Assembly: GCA_958430865.1 (NCBI GenBank)
Contig: CAUDNR010004061.1
Location: forward strand, 16,769-71,075
DNA from: Entrophospora sp. SA101
Lineage: Eukaryota; Glomeromycota; Glomeromycetes; Entrophosporales; Entrophosporaceae
Direction: 5' to 3'
DNA length: 54,307 bases
The stretch's first letter is position 1. Each line of letters begins with the position of its first letter. The translations under genes were made by a program, and so were the position numbers. The notes under the pieces were generated by a model that was given only the letters and a program-made list of their open reading frames with translations, had not been told where the DNA came from and did not search any database. Shown one piece after another: positions 32,043 through 44,704 of the stretch.

Positions 32043-32321
32043 TATTAATATGTTAAGAATTTCCAATATATATAAATTCTATTATATGGGGCATGCTGTA
32101 ACAAAACCAGACAAAGTGAACATTGGTATTACCAAGAATTTCAGGGGTCAAATGGAATTATTGTTAATTGGCTATTTTTATTATAATGCAGATATTCATT
32201 GAATTAATGTTATTAATTTTGGTTGGTTACAAAGATATTAATAAATAGAATTATATAAAAATCCTAAATTAATTAAAAACATGATCTTTTAATCCACAAC
32301 ATTTAGGGTAAGTTTAGTATA
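32043..32321. other. COQ4 3' flank up to the copy-B border
   Basis: It contains a dispersed-repeat member at 32089-32152. The rest is AT-rich without gene signals. Confidence 0.55.
32089..32152 (+). repeat. Dispersed repeat, GGCATGCTGTAACAAAACC family
   Basis: It reads GGGGCATGCTGTAACAAAAC then CAGACAAAGTGAACATTGG and TATTACCAAGAATTTCAGG. In one frame this is GHAVTKPDKVNIGITKNF, continuing open for about 20 more codons. Confidence 0.75.
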
Positions 32322-32433
32322 CAGTGAACCCTCCCTAAGTGCACCCTCCATAAATGCACACCCTCCATAAATGCACGCTCACAAGAAATAGCACTATGTT
32401 CCCGAGGGGGGTGCACTTATAGAGGGTTCACTG
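32322..32433. mobile_element. pogo/Tigger-like MITE, copy B, with TA duplication
   Basis: The same termini as the element at 4579, but 112 bp long: it lacks 41 bases between the two CCCTCCATAAATGCAC words and has AAGTGCACC where copy A has AAGTACACC. TA flanks both ends. Its left flank (AAGTTTAGTA) is unrelated to that of copy A (TTTTCAATA), so the duplicated block begins inside or at this element. Confidence 0.88.
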
Positions 32434-32640
32434 TAGTTGAGAAATTCATCAAAGTTCTTTCTACCGATTTTTGAGCATGTAATAGGTCTTATTAGATTCT
32501 GATATATTTTATCAATCTTTGTGATGGCTTCGGAGAGGAAAGAAGTTTAGTTGACTAGAGGAGCAGAAAGTATTAAAATGTTAGTTATAAAAAGGAAAAC
32601 AATGTATGTTTGATGGAACAATCATCAATAACTAATTTCA

Positions 32641-33090
32641 TTACAACCCACTACTGATAGTAGGTACTTCAATATGATTATCCGGAATGTCAACAAAGGT
32701 ATCATCAATTTTTTTCATAGGAGATAGTTTTTTAACACATATTTTCTCATTGTTTTTAAGTATATGTTTATCTCTTCTGTATTTTCATCATATGGAACAT
32801 TTATTTTCCACAGTGTGATATCTTTGGCTTTTATGTCATCAGAAATGTTAACTTTTTTTTCAATGACTTCTTTTAAATGTCCAATGGACATTATTAGTGT
32901 CAATATCAATTGGGAAGACAGATGTGAGAGGATCTCCATATATAAGACACCAAAGCGTCTTAATCTCTTGACTTTTTTTATATTCTTTCTTTCTTCTGCG
33001 GCCTTCCTTTTTGGGTGGAGCTCTAATGGTTATTGAAGCACAAGTTAATGAAATAAACACGAAAAAGCAGTATACTATAATGCAAGTCAC
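32641..33090 (-). pseudogene. Crinkler (CRN) N-terminal domain relic (copy B)
   Basis: Partner of the relic at 4939-5388, with the same two frameshifts and the same hydrophobic N-terminal extension. Shared breaks show it was already dead before the block was duplicated. Confidence 0.75.
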
Positions 33091-33328
33091 TTAGTCGCTG
33101 AACTTTTTGTACCATGATGCCAATTTTTCAAAATAGCTAGAGTGACGAGTGGTGGCGATAACTGCCACCAACATTCTTACGATAAACAATACTTATCCAT
33201 ACGAATCCTTTGTTTCTTTTTGTGGTTTTCGTTTTAATTTCTCTTTAGGCATTTTTTTAATTTTTAAATTTAATTAAATAAATATAAATGAAAAAGAAAA
33301 TTTGTTATTTGATCGACAAAAACGCGTA

Positions 33329-33964
33329 CAGTCAACGAATCTATGGGATGGTCATTAAAACAAAATTTTAACTATTTCATTAATGATCGACGCGTGTGGT
33401 GAAAAAAAATAATGATTTTTAACATTATATAATGTTACTTTTCTCTTTAATGATTTAAAAGCTTTTAATTCATTATAATCTATTTCTAAATTGTTGTTCA
33501 AGAAAATCATAAGCAGTTTCAAAAGCATTGGCTGCATCCTTTATTGTAATATTGGAAATATTTGTATCATGTTCAACTTGTGTAAGATAATTAATAATCT
33601 CTTCCTCAGTTACCATTTCACTATTAGTTAACTTATCATCAATCGATATATATTCCTTTGCAGTCAATGGTGAACTGAAAGAAAAATTTATTTGTTAAAT
33701 TTTCAAGATCACTTTCTAAATTTAGTCACATCCTCAATCTCTACTCTACATTGTCTGACAATGGAAGAATACCAGTCTTCTCATTATTTAGTAAAGTGAA
33801 TTTTATTTTGTTTGATTAATTAGTATTTAATGATGCGATTAAAATTTTTAGATAAGTATTATTATTATTATTTAGTAAATTGGTTTTTTTAATAATAATG
33901 CGGATTTTTTATTAATAAAAAAAAGGGGATCCAGACCAAACTTCGTTGAAACGAGGTTTGACTG
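33329..33964 (-). mobile_element. Internally deleted pogo/Tigger element (copy B)
   Basis: Partner of 5627-6262: same TA flanks, same termini and the same acidic transposase tail (minus strand 33473-33667). Confidence 0.72.
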
Positions 33965-34185
33965 TACACTAATTATTTATGTATGGACCCCTGTTTTTGT
34001 TGTTGATGCGATTGTAGGGACGATGAATTTCTGCGACGAAAAAAATCAAAAATCTGCTTGCTTCTGCGGCGTTTAAAAACATTATTTCTGTAAAGTTTTG
34101 CCTATTTTATTTGCAATTCTGCTTAATTCTCATTTTATTTAATTAAAAAAATAAACCCCCCCCCAATTAATAAACTAGAGTTATT

Positions 34186-34729
34186 ATACATCATATTTAA
34201 AGTTCTTAAAGAAGTTTCTGAAAGATTTTGTCTATTGCTATCTAAAATATTGTTATATATTGAGAAACTAGATATGGCAACCATATGCATTCCAGAGCAA
34301 TTTCAGAAAGAATTGGCAATTGATCTTGAATATTTATCCAATATTCATTTAAATCTATTTCAATTAAATCATCTATTTGCATTCCACAATAAATTGCCCA
34401 TTCATTTAATAATCCATTAGAAGGATTTCCTAATTCTTTGATTGATCTATATATTATTTTAAAATTAGACAGCAAATTATTTCTCTACTGATTTTCTTTT
34501 CTTTCTGGTTTATTATTTTTCTTTCTTTTTGGTAAATTTCATAGGTAATCCTTTCTTTGTCTAAATATGTTTGCAAGGATTTAGTATCTGCTAATTTAAA
34601 AATATAAGGTGCAATTTTTTCACCTTGTTCCTTCTTCAAAATACTTCTAATGGTGCTGTAATTTTTGGGTTCCATAGTAGATCTGATGTAAATCAGCTTC
34701 ATATTAATTAATAATTTTTGCCTAGACAA
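34186..34729 (-). pseudogene. hAT transposase C-terminal relic (copy B)
   Basis: Partner of 6484-7027, carrying the YWINIQDQLP and NRQNLSETSL blocks with the same breaks. Confidence 0.65.
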
Positions 34730-34790
34730 ATATCATGATCACATTACATTAGTAATGCAATTGAATACAATTATGATGTTAAAAACAATA

Positions 34791-34862
34791 TTGATTCCTG
34801 AAATTCTTTGGTAATTCCAATGTTCACTTTGTCTGGTTTTGTTGCAGCATGCCTCATATGGA
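34791..34862 (-). repeat. Dispersed repeat, GGCATGCTGCAACAAAACC family (copy B)
   Basis: Partner of 7089-7160. Confidence 0.7.
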
Positions 34863-35133
34863 ATAAATGAACATTGTATCACATAAAGATTTCAGGGATT
34901 AAAACTAATGATTGATACTCCACTGCTTTAGCATAATCATTATTTGTTGTTTCCCTTTATAATGTTAATATCAAGCTTTGCAATCCATTACAATTTATAA
35001 CTTCTAATCTTTTATGTTCTTCTAAAGCTTGCTTTGGAGATCTCCAATTCGGAATAATCAAAATTTATAATATGTAATTTATCCTGCAACATATACTTGG
35101 CCTTCTGCAAACATGTTTCATCAGCATTTAATG

Positions 35134-35481
35134 TTATATGTGGTTATACATGGATGGTAATTGTTTTGCCAAAAACGTAATATACTGCAACGCACAAACG
35201 GGATACTCTAAATCGGAATCGGACCCTTTCGAAATTATTTTTTCTTGTGCAACATTATTACGATTATATACAATAAAATTTGGAGTTTGACCCCCTGAAT
35301 AAGATGATCCGATAATTTTAAAAAGTTGATGCAACGCACAAACGGGATACTCTAAATCGGAATCGGACCCTTTCGAAATTATTTTTTCTTGTGCAACATT
35401 ATTACGATTATATACAATAAAATTTGGAGTTTGACCCCCTGAATAAGATGATCCGATAATTTTAAAAAGTTGATCGATCAT
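35134..35481 (-). CDS. Hypothetical 115-aa ORF divergent from VMA11 (copy B, internally duplicated)
   Basis: Same start and end as the 67-aa frame in copy A, but 48 codons are repeated exactly in tandem, so the frame stays open at 115 codons. The block SYSGGQTPNFIVYNRN therefore occurs twice. Function is unknown. The ATG is 52 bases from the VMA11 ATG on the other strand. Frame preservation fits a real coding exon, but a length of 144 is a multiple of three by chance in one case in three. Confidence 0.35.
   Translation of the reverse strand: MIDQLFKIIGSSYSGGQTPNFIVYNRNNVAQEKIISKGSDSDLEYPVCALHQLFKIIGSSYSGGQTPNFIVYNRNNVAQEKIISKGSDSDLEYPVCALQYITFLAKQLPSMYNHI
35187..35474. repeat. 144-bp tandem duplication unique to copy B
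   Basis: Units 35187-35330 and 35331-35474 look identical; copy A has a single unit at 7485-7628. It accounts exactly for the change in offset between the two copies from 27,702 to 27,846. Confidence 0.93.
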
Positions 35482-35533
35482 ATTTTTGGTTTGTTTGTTC
35501 CAAAAAATAAATTTTAATTTATTGACATTAATA

Positions 35534-36609
35534 ATGGAGAATACAATCCGACCAATTGACTATTGTCCAATTTATTCATCATTTTTTGGTTTTGCAGGAA
35601 TTGCTTCAGCCGTAAGTTGTTTCAGTTTTAAAAATGAATTTAAATCAAAAAAAGAAAGAGCAATTAACCAACTTATTTTGATATAAATTGTTGCTTTAGA
35701 TGATCTTTAGTTGTGAGTATATAGTTTTTGCTTTTATAAAATAAACCATTACATTTATTTGTTAATTAATATTAAATTAAAATAAATAACTTCGCCATTT
35801 ACATGTATAAAGCAATGGGTGCAGCTTATGGCACTGCAAAATCTGGAATCGGTATTGCAGGAGCAGCAACTTTTAAACCAGAACTTATTATGAAGGTATA
35901 TATATATTTTTTAAGTATATTAAATATTAATATAATTGTCAAATGAATTATGATAACTTACAAGTTTTTTTTTCTAGACACTTTTACCAGTAATTATGTC
36001 AGGTATCCTTGCAGTTTATGGTCTTGTTATGGCAGTCTTAATAACTGGATCTTGTAAGTTGTTAATTTAATTAATTAATAAATTACAACAGCAACAACAA
36101 GAAAATAATATTATATAATTCGTATATATTTATATATTTTTATTTATTTATTTATTTATTTTAGTATCTCCCACTGAAGATTACTCTTTATTTTCGTAAG
36201 TAGTTAAACATTACTTATGTTGATAGTAATGGTAATATTATAGTAATAATAATAGTCTCAATCTCAATCTTAATAATTTATAGTGGATTCATTCAGCTAG
36301 GATCTGGGTTGGCAGTAGGACTTACTGGATTAGCTGCAGGCTATTCAATAGGTGATGTTGGAGATGCTGTAAGTATTAAAAAAATGACAATGTCTGTTAA
36401 TTAATTATATTTATAATGTAACATAATTCATTTATATATTTATGTATTTATATTCTTATTTCTAAAAGTGTGTAAGAGCACATGCACAACAACAAAAATT
36501 ATTTGTAGGAATGATTTTAATATTAATTTTTGCTGAAGTACTGGGTCTTTATGGTTTAATTGTTGGTCTAATTTTAAATACTAAAGCAGATAATGATGTT
36601 TGTTCTTAA
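35534..36609 (+). CDS. VMA11: V-type H+-ATPase proteolipid, VMA11-like (copy B)
   Basis: Exons 35534-35611, 35700-35712 (13-nt microexon), 35813-35895, 35978-36053, 36165-36195, 36284-36368, 36469-36609. The 168-aa product is the same as copy A, with the proton-binding glutamate in the last helix. The only nearby change is upstream: the 144-bp tandem duplication ends 60 bases before this ATG, so expression could differ between the copies. Confidence 0.92.
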
Positions 36610-38212
36610 TATATCATTTATTTATTTATTTATATTATATTTACTATTATTTATACTGTTATTACAAAAATATACAATGATGATTGATAAGAGAATTTAA
36701 GATTATCAATTCTAATTTAGATTCAATATCTTTAATGATTTAGAAAATAATAGTGATAATATTATGATACTTTTAATCTATGTACGTATGTGAACGTGCA
36801 TTACGAATTAGAATTGAATTTCGGTAATAAATTCTCTATATAATATTTTTTTATCAAGGCAGGAGAATCACATGGTAAATTATATGGCCCAAAATTTCTA
36901 CTCTTTAAATGAGAATAGTGAGAAATGACTCTCACTAGAAATTTTTAATATGAAGCGAGTTGGAGGCCTGCATCGGGTTGAGAGGGTTTGGTCTTAACGT
37001 CAAATAACTACGGGTCGGGTTCAGGTTGTAATTATGACCTGAATTTTGACTGAATTTGACCTGATATCTAATAATTGGCAAAAAAAATAATAATAAAATA
37101 TACGAGTCATTCCTACACCTCCATGCAAGAATGTCATTTTCATATAAAAGTCATGTGAGAATCATTATCATGTGATTTTATAATACTGGACGATCTTTTT
37201 GGCACATAGTTCTTTTTTTTTGAGAAGCACTTAAAGAGGTTCTTTTTGTTGAATAATGATGCAGAGTTTTAAAACTACAATTTTAGTAGTCATTCAAAAA
37301 CATCTAAAAAGATTAAAGATTATCTATTCATTGTCTAACTTTGATCAGAATGACTTTGATTGGTTCTCTTATTATACCAATAATAATAACGGGACGCCAT
37401 CATGGAATGGAATTCTATGACAATAATAATAATAACAAGTCTTTTTCTAACTTTCCCATTTTGGTAAATAGTGTCATTATTTATATGCAATTCATTCCCG
37501 TGAATATCAATTTACTCACTTTATAACGATATAAGCGCACACTTTTTCGAATCAGTAACTCATTTTATGTTTAAATAACCAATATTATCCTTGTATTAAC
37601 ATCGTTTAATAAAAAAAAATTTTTTACAGGTTGAGATTTTTATAAATTTTTTAATGGCAGGTTGGATTAAGGTTGCAAATTATAAATTTATACAGATTGG
37701 GTATTTATGGTGACTCGTGCAGTTCTCTAAAACGAGGTACTTCTAAAGTAAATTTTAATTATTTTTTTTTTCATGAAGAAGTAATTTTCATATTAACATT
37801 TTAAATGATTCTAGAAAGTTCTAAGACTTATAAAAATAAGCGTATCTAAATTTTATTATGTATAACAAGCCAGAACGGAAAAGCTAAAACTTTGGATTTA
37901 TTGTACTTTTGGATTTGGAGCGATGAAAATAATAAAATTAATTTTTTTCTTCTTTTTCTTTTCTTTTTAGTGTAACTATCTAAATAGTTTATTAAAAGTT
38001 TAGTTGAGATGATAAAAATAGATATATAAAGAATGAAGCAATAAAATAATTGGATTCGTTGATTAATTGATTAAGCTCTATTTTAAAAAAAAAGAAATTT
38101 TAAAAATCCTTTTTTTGTTGTTATTAGTGATTATATATAAGTTTAGTCGGTATTTTTAGTAAAGTTAATTAACCCTTCAATTGGTTTTGTGGAAAGATAC
38201 AAACTTTTTATC
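36610..38212. other. Intergenic DNA (copy B of 8764-10366)
   Basis: Same content as in copy A: repeat debris and A/T runs, no supported gene. Confidence 0.5.
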
Positions 38213-38467
38213 ATGTTTTTAATATGTAATTTTCTGGAATTTATAATATTCACCTTTGATGTTTGGGAATCAAGTGATCCATTTGTAAAAAAAACATTTC
38301 ATTTCAATGGTCGTGATTTAGCTTTCTCTAACTAAGATATAGATACTGTCATTGGTATATTCGAGCAACGTTGGCAAATTACGTGGTCCATTTTCCAACA
38401 TCGTATTCGAGACCCAAATTACCATGATTTTTTGAAGAATGATCCGTGCCGTTATTATGTATCTTGA
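38213..38467 (+). pseudogene. Unidentified coding relic with one stop (copy B)
   Basis: Partner of 10367-10621, with the same internal stop. Confidence 0.3.
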
Positions 38468-38895
38468 TAATTCAATCTTTTTCGCAAGAAATTATTATAA
38501 AATAAAACACAAGATAAATAAAATAGCGTAGGTAATGTGTAGTGCGGTCTATAAATGAAATTCACGGTAATTGTGAATGTTTCTTTAATAAATAGAAATA
38601 GTAAATGAAAATTAACAGTAAATCGAGGAAAACAGCATTCTTTTCTATTATTATTGAAATATAATATATTAATTGATAAAAGTCTTTTTAGACCAAAATA
38701 ATAAAAAATACTATATACACTTTCGAACAACAACTACTAGAGGAAGACATTGGAAGGTTACAATAACTTGCTTTAACACTATTGGTTAGTATAAGATATA
38801 TGTGATACCCAGGAAATATATTAACACTTTATCAAGATTACTGAGTTGCAGTAGCAAGGACTCACCACTTCAGAATAGCATTAAACGAAGTAACT

Positions 38896-40056
38896 TAAGG
38901 TTCTCCGGAACCCATAACTGAAGAAGACAACAATAGCAACTCAAGTGATAATCTAGGACCTAGTGAAATTTTGGAAGGATCAGAAAGTGACTCGGATGAA
39001 GAATCAACTCTAGGAATAGAAAATTTATATAAACCAAACAAATTAATCAACCGAATTATCAACAACCAAACCTAATGGATGCACAAGGTTTACAACAATT
39101 GGCAGCTGCAATAACCAAAGCGGTAAATGCAATACATCCACCACCAGCTGTACCACCAGAATTAAACAATGTTAAATATCCTGGATACTATGGAGGAGAC
39201 CGAGACCCAATTACTTTGGCTAGAAGAAATGGAACAAGCTTTTGTGGTAAATAGAGTAGCCAATGATCGAAAGGTAGCTGTGGTAGTATCCAGACTAAAG
39301 GCAGAAGCTGCTACATGGTGGAGTAAGTATAGACCGGTGGGATGATCACACCAATAATAACACTATAGCATCAAGCTTTGTTCCAAAGTTTCAAAGGAAA
39401 CATAGAATTAGAGCAATGGAAGAAGGGTGACAGCATAATTAGAAAAACGTAAACAATTACCTGGAGAAACAGTGAATGTTTTCGCAGCATACATATATGA
39501 ATTGTTCAGGAGAATTGAACATGGGAAATAACTGCCCAGATAGAATCAAAGCGAGAATGTTCACGGAAAGGTTACGATTAGAATTGTCCATGGAAGTAAG
39601 TCCATTCTTACCTCATACTATCCAAGATGCAATCGAAAGAGCTAAGGCTTACGAGATGACATATTCTAGAGGAAGAACCTTGTCGGCATATTCAGCAGGA
39701 CAATTCATGCCTAATATTCCAGGAATGAATCAAGTGATAAACCAACCACTACAAGGGTTAATTGATCAACTGGTTAACCTAATGAAAGTAAATAATAATA
39801 ATGTTCAGCAAAGACCAAGGATCAAAAACGTAAACAACAAGGACACATAAAACCGAATTGTCAAGAAACAACAATAATGACGATAATCGGAACAATAATA
39901 CTCTGCAACAATCAATGTTGGCGGATATGGTTGTAGGAAATACAGTGAAGTTAATGTTACCTGTAGAAACAAAGAAACAAAAGACTACCGAGAAAGGAAT
40001 AGGATCCAAAATTTTGTATCCCAAAATATTGCACAAATCGGTGAATATGGATCACC
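38896..40056 (+). pseudogene. Ty3/gypsy-type gag relic (copy B)
   Basis: Partner of 11050-12210. It has the same extra T before the WLEEMEQAF block and the same open capsid frame at 39476-39850. Confidence 0.7.
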
Positions 40057-40111
40057 AAAATTAAAATTCTCGTGTAACAAACTAATCAAAAGATTCCCTT
40101 TTCACAATAAA

Positions 40112-40567
40112 ATGTCAACAGAAGAACGACCTAGAAGAATAGTTAGATATGGCAGCGTATGGAAATCTATTATAAATTGGCCTATCAATTACGGATCATA
40201 TTTGTTACTAAAAGTTGAACATAAAATAAAACAAAATAATAGGTAAAGGAATCAAAAACAAATGCTCAAGGGTTTTTTATTCGCCATCAATAAACTTTCA
40301 CTAATATATCTATATTATGTACGTATATCTACCTACATGTGTATAAATCAATTGTCATATTGAATAATATTTATTAGTTTTATAGTGGGAGTTATTTTGA
40401 ATGTATTTACCATTTTCTTGAAATTTTTATATCACTTTGATGATCCAAACTATGATCCTTTAATCAGTACCAGATCTTATCTACGTGTTTGGGTATGTTA
40501 AATCATATTTTTTAATGTTTGTGAGATTTGAGTAATTAGTAAAGAAATTTATTGAATTATTATTCTT

Positions 40568-40614
<47 letters not shown>

Positions 40615-41476
40615 TGTCATTGTCATTTTAGTTAAAGTTTATGGAATGGTTATTATTCTTTCTAAGTATAACAAATTGTCTATATGTGTTTACAAGAACA
40701 AAAAAAGATCAGTTGTTTAGTCATGACCTAAATGTATGCAATTTTAAATTTATGGTAAATTTTCATCCAAGAAAAACATATTTATAATATATGTTTCCTT
40801 CTTTAAAGAAAATTCCTAAAAGTGTAAATGTTTGGATTGAAGATAATGATTTAGAACAACCAGAATGGTCAAAGGAATTTCCCGGAAGTGTTTTGTAAGT
40901 CCCTTTTCCCACTTCACTTAATTATTGCCAATAGAAATTTTAACTGATGATAATGATATTTTGTCATCTAGTTATCTTTTATTTTGCGAAATATTTGAAA
41001 GTAGAAAAAGTAATGTTTCTTCACCAGTTTGGATTCTTAGAAAGTGGGATCCACATATTTACTTTCTTGATTTATTCTGGTAAGATTAAGATTTCAATCA
41101 ATCAATCAATGATTTTTTAAATTATAGATTTATATACATACATATATACAATAGTTATTATTCTCCACCTCAAGTTTTTATTTTAAATTTTTGTGACCAA
41201 AATAATTGGAGATCTAATTTGTTATTATCCTTATTCATTGGATTTCAGGTCAGTGATATATAATGTAATATAATGTTAATTTTATTTATAAAAAATCTAA
41301 TCCCACCTTTCCCTCCTCATCAACAGTTAACAATGGCTGTAAAGATCCTTTTAGGATACAAACAAGACAAAGAATTGATATTTTTTCAAGTGTATAATGA
41401 GTATAACCATAAATTTGTATATAATCATTTATTTATACCTACAAGACAAGTTGCTACTCAAACCGGAGAATTCTAA
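40112..41476 (+). CDS. NUR1: Nuclear rim protein 1 / DUF2418 family (copy B)
   Basis: Exons 40112-40242, 40378-40492, 40632-40733, 40809-40894, 40972-41079, 41155-41248, 41327-41476; same 261-aa product and splice sites as copy A. The TCA microsatellite in intron 2 has the same 15 units. Confidence 0.78.
40569..40613 (+). repeat. (TCA)15 microsatellite in NUR1 intron 2 (copy B)
   Basis: Fifteen perfect units, the same number as in copy A. Confidence 0.92.
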
Positions 41477-42096
41477 GTTATAATATGCCCAAATAAACAT
41501 CATACTAATACTACTAATTTGTCAAAAAAAGGACTTGCTATTTTACGAAATTGATCGCGTTGTATAAACCACTTTATGTATTATATTCCAAAAATATTTT
41601 TGCCCCTTTATAATAAATTCTTATTTATTTAAAATAATGTTTCTAAAAAGTAGGTTTTGAGTGAAAGGGTATAGTTTTGAGTGTTGATGGTATCACGGTA
41701 GTAAGTAGCATTATAACTTTCCCATAAAACAAGAAATACACGTATTTAGAAATAAAAAGGTAATTTATTATTATTACTATTCTTTTTTAAACCTTTCTAG
41801 TATATTGCATATTTCATTTGCCTTTTAAACTTGTAGTTAGAAGATCACAGAGATTTTTTTATTTATTAATATGTGAAATTTATTGATTACTGTAATAGGT
41901 TGAATTGAGAATGTCATCAAAAAATCTACGTATTTACAATATGAGTGGATGTTTATAAATAAAATCGCAGAACTCTTTATTAACAAAAACTCTGATCAAT
42001 CATAGCTCAAGTCTTGTAGAATAAAACTGCAGCGAGTTTTTGCTCTAGCACATTTTTGTTATTGAGCCTATTTATTTTAATATAGAACTTCCTGTA

Positions 42097-42447
42097 TTAA
42101 AGACACTTGCCGTAAATGATTGGGCTAGTAGCTACCATTTCCGTAAATAGCTGTTGATAGCTATCATTTTCCGTAAATAATCACGGCTGTCGCAAATAAC
42201 TACAACTGCTGCTAAATAGTTCAAATCATATTAGTCGCGAGAAAATTTTCTTGATGAATTCAATTGGTCGGTCGTTCATTTACAGTGATAAAAAATAAAA
42301 TTTACAATTATTTGCAGCGCTCATAACTATTTGCGACTGCCTTATCTATTTGCGAGCAGTCGTAGTTGTTTGCAGCAGCCGTAAATATTTTTTATAATGG
42401 TAACTACCACATCGCCGCAAATAACCAATTACGGCAGGCGTCTTTAA
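42097..42447. mobile_element. Inverted-repeat MITE with TA duplication (copy B)
   Basis: Partner of 14251-14601, same ends and arms. Confidence 0.82.
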
Positions 42448-44639
42448 TATAAATAGTGATGATGTTCGCCAAACCAACAATTCGTTTTTGTTGTTGATGA
42501 TGATGTTGATATCGCCAGGAAATTTGTTCTGGCGCGAATTTACATAATTATTGCACTACTTATGTAAGTTTACATCAGGCCCCATATACAAGCGTAATAT
42601 TATTGTTAAATTTCCGATGATATATATGGTTACAACCAAAATAATATTACAAGAGCTATTTGAATATTTCATCCTTCTCTATTGGCTTTTCAAAAAAACG
42701 AGTTAAACTATATAAACTCACTACTATTATTATGTTCGGTGGGATCTCAAGTTTAACGATGTCAGCCAATTACAAACGCTCAACTTACTGAAATTTACGA
42801 CTTTCTCAAGGCTAAACTTATAGAAGTGTGTAAAGATAGTAACACCATAATTATCGAAATGATGGGACAGCGCCAACCAACCAAAGCATAAACAATGCTT
42901 TGGCGAAATCTGGAGCCTTAAAAGTACACCTGTTTTCCGTCAACAGACACAATTAAAACCTAATCATAACTTTTTCCTTTATATAGTTATTTGATGATTC
43001 ATTAATTTTACTATTTATATATTTATTCTTACTTTTTGATCCATGTATTTTAAAATATATAATAATAAAGTAATTATGTAATGTAATTTTCTTTCTATAC
43101 CACTCTGTCCTAAACTATTTGAAGCGTTTATCTGACTTGTTCCAACTTTTTTGTTCCCACGCACAACTCAATCTTACTGGCTGTGAGCCCATCGCTGATT
43201 TAGCTGTCCAAATCTTCAATACCTCTATTTTGGCTTTGATCCCGTTACAGATTTAGCAGTCAAGAAATTTGCACGCTCATAAATACATTTCTACCTCGGT
43301 TTAGAACTTTGACCCAAATATTGATAAAGAATATTTTGAAGAATGTGAAGGTTTCGATAGTGAATGGTCCGACTTTTAGAGTTGGTTAGCAACGTGCAAT
43401 GCCAACCGAGTTCCAATATCAGATTTTTTTTCGAAATATACCAAGATTGTAAATGATAGCAGAGAATTTGACACCAAAGAAGTTTTCAAGTATTATAGAG
43501 ATTCCTTCATCCTCTGTAAATTATGCATTCTTTTTTTCAAGATATCGCAAGTCCTCGATCGCTTTGGTCCGCTCCTCACAACTTTTATCATAGATTCTAC
43601 GGTTCATGCCAGACATCGATCGTTAGTGTATGATACATGTAAGCTTTATCTAAATGGACGTGGTGATTGAATAATGAGTAATTGGAGATGTGTAACAATC
43701 TAGGATAAAATTGTTAAAGAATATTCGAACAAACCGCTTGGAATGGTAATTGTGATTACAGCGATTTTCTCATATGAAGGAAGATATTAATATTGATTGC
43801 AGAATTTGTAAATTCGTTGATATTAACATAGGAGAAAGTTTCTTTGTTAACGATAAATTTATCAATTATTTATTAACAGCAACTATTAGAATTAGTAAAG
43901 GTTTGCTGGCGTGATGAAACGTTGGAATTTCAAAAGTATGTCGACTTCAACAAGAGATCTTGTCTCGTCGTTCAGCTGGTTCTGCTGGTTAACATCACGT
44001 AAAATATTACTTTAATATTTAATTAAAAAATAAATCAATCAAAATATATTAAAGAGTTTTCAAAAGTAAAAAAATGATTGTAAATTTGTAACAGTAACAA
44101 ATCTTAAAATCGATAATTATCTAGATATCGTATATGTGAAGAAGTGGAACAGATGATAGTTTTATCTCAACTATTATAAAGAATTGTGATGATTTATTAA
44201 ATACTACTACTAAAAAGTTGTTGGCAAAATCTGGTGCTGATCCTTTTATAATTAATAACTATATTTTTGAATATTTTTATTTCTTTAAGAATTCAAATGT
44301 GATTAAAGACAAAATAAAAATAAATAACGAATAGATGTATGTGTAGATAGATGCTTAGTAATAATAGAATGTAAGAAGTATATAAAAATGATGATGATAA
44401 ACACGGTTTTTAAATTTTAAAATCTAATTTCTATATCCTTTCTATAATATATATGAGATAATAGCATCAGTGCTAATTTATTTTAAAAGAAAAAATTGCT
44501 CAAAAATTTTTTTACTAATAGAAACCATCATTATTATTATGAAAGAGAGTTTGAGTTCTGTGGCCGTGATCGATCTAATAATTTTTCATTTTGAAACAAA
44601 CAATTTGTCAATCCACAGATATCATTAATGTTATTGAAA
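42448..44639. other. Intergenic DNA with decayed coding fragments (copy B)
   Basis: Partner of 14602-16793; the same broken fragments (for example EFDTKEVFKYYRDSFILCK near 43470), no intact gene. Confidence 0.45.
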
Positions 44640-44704
44640 TCAAAACGAACTTAATATGATACTTCTTTTTAAAAATATTAAATTAATAATAGTAATACAC
44701 CTAC

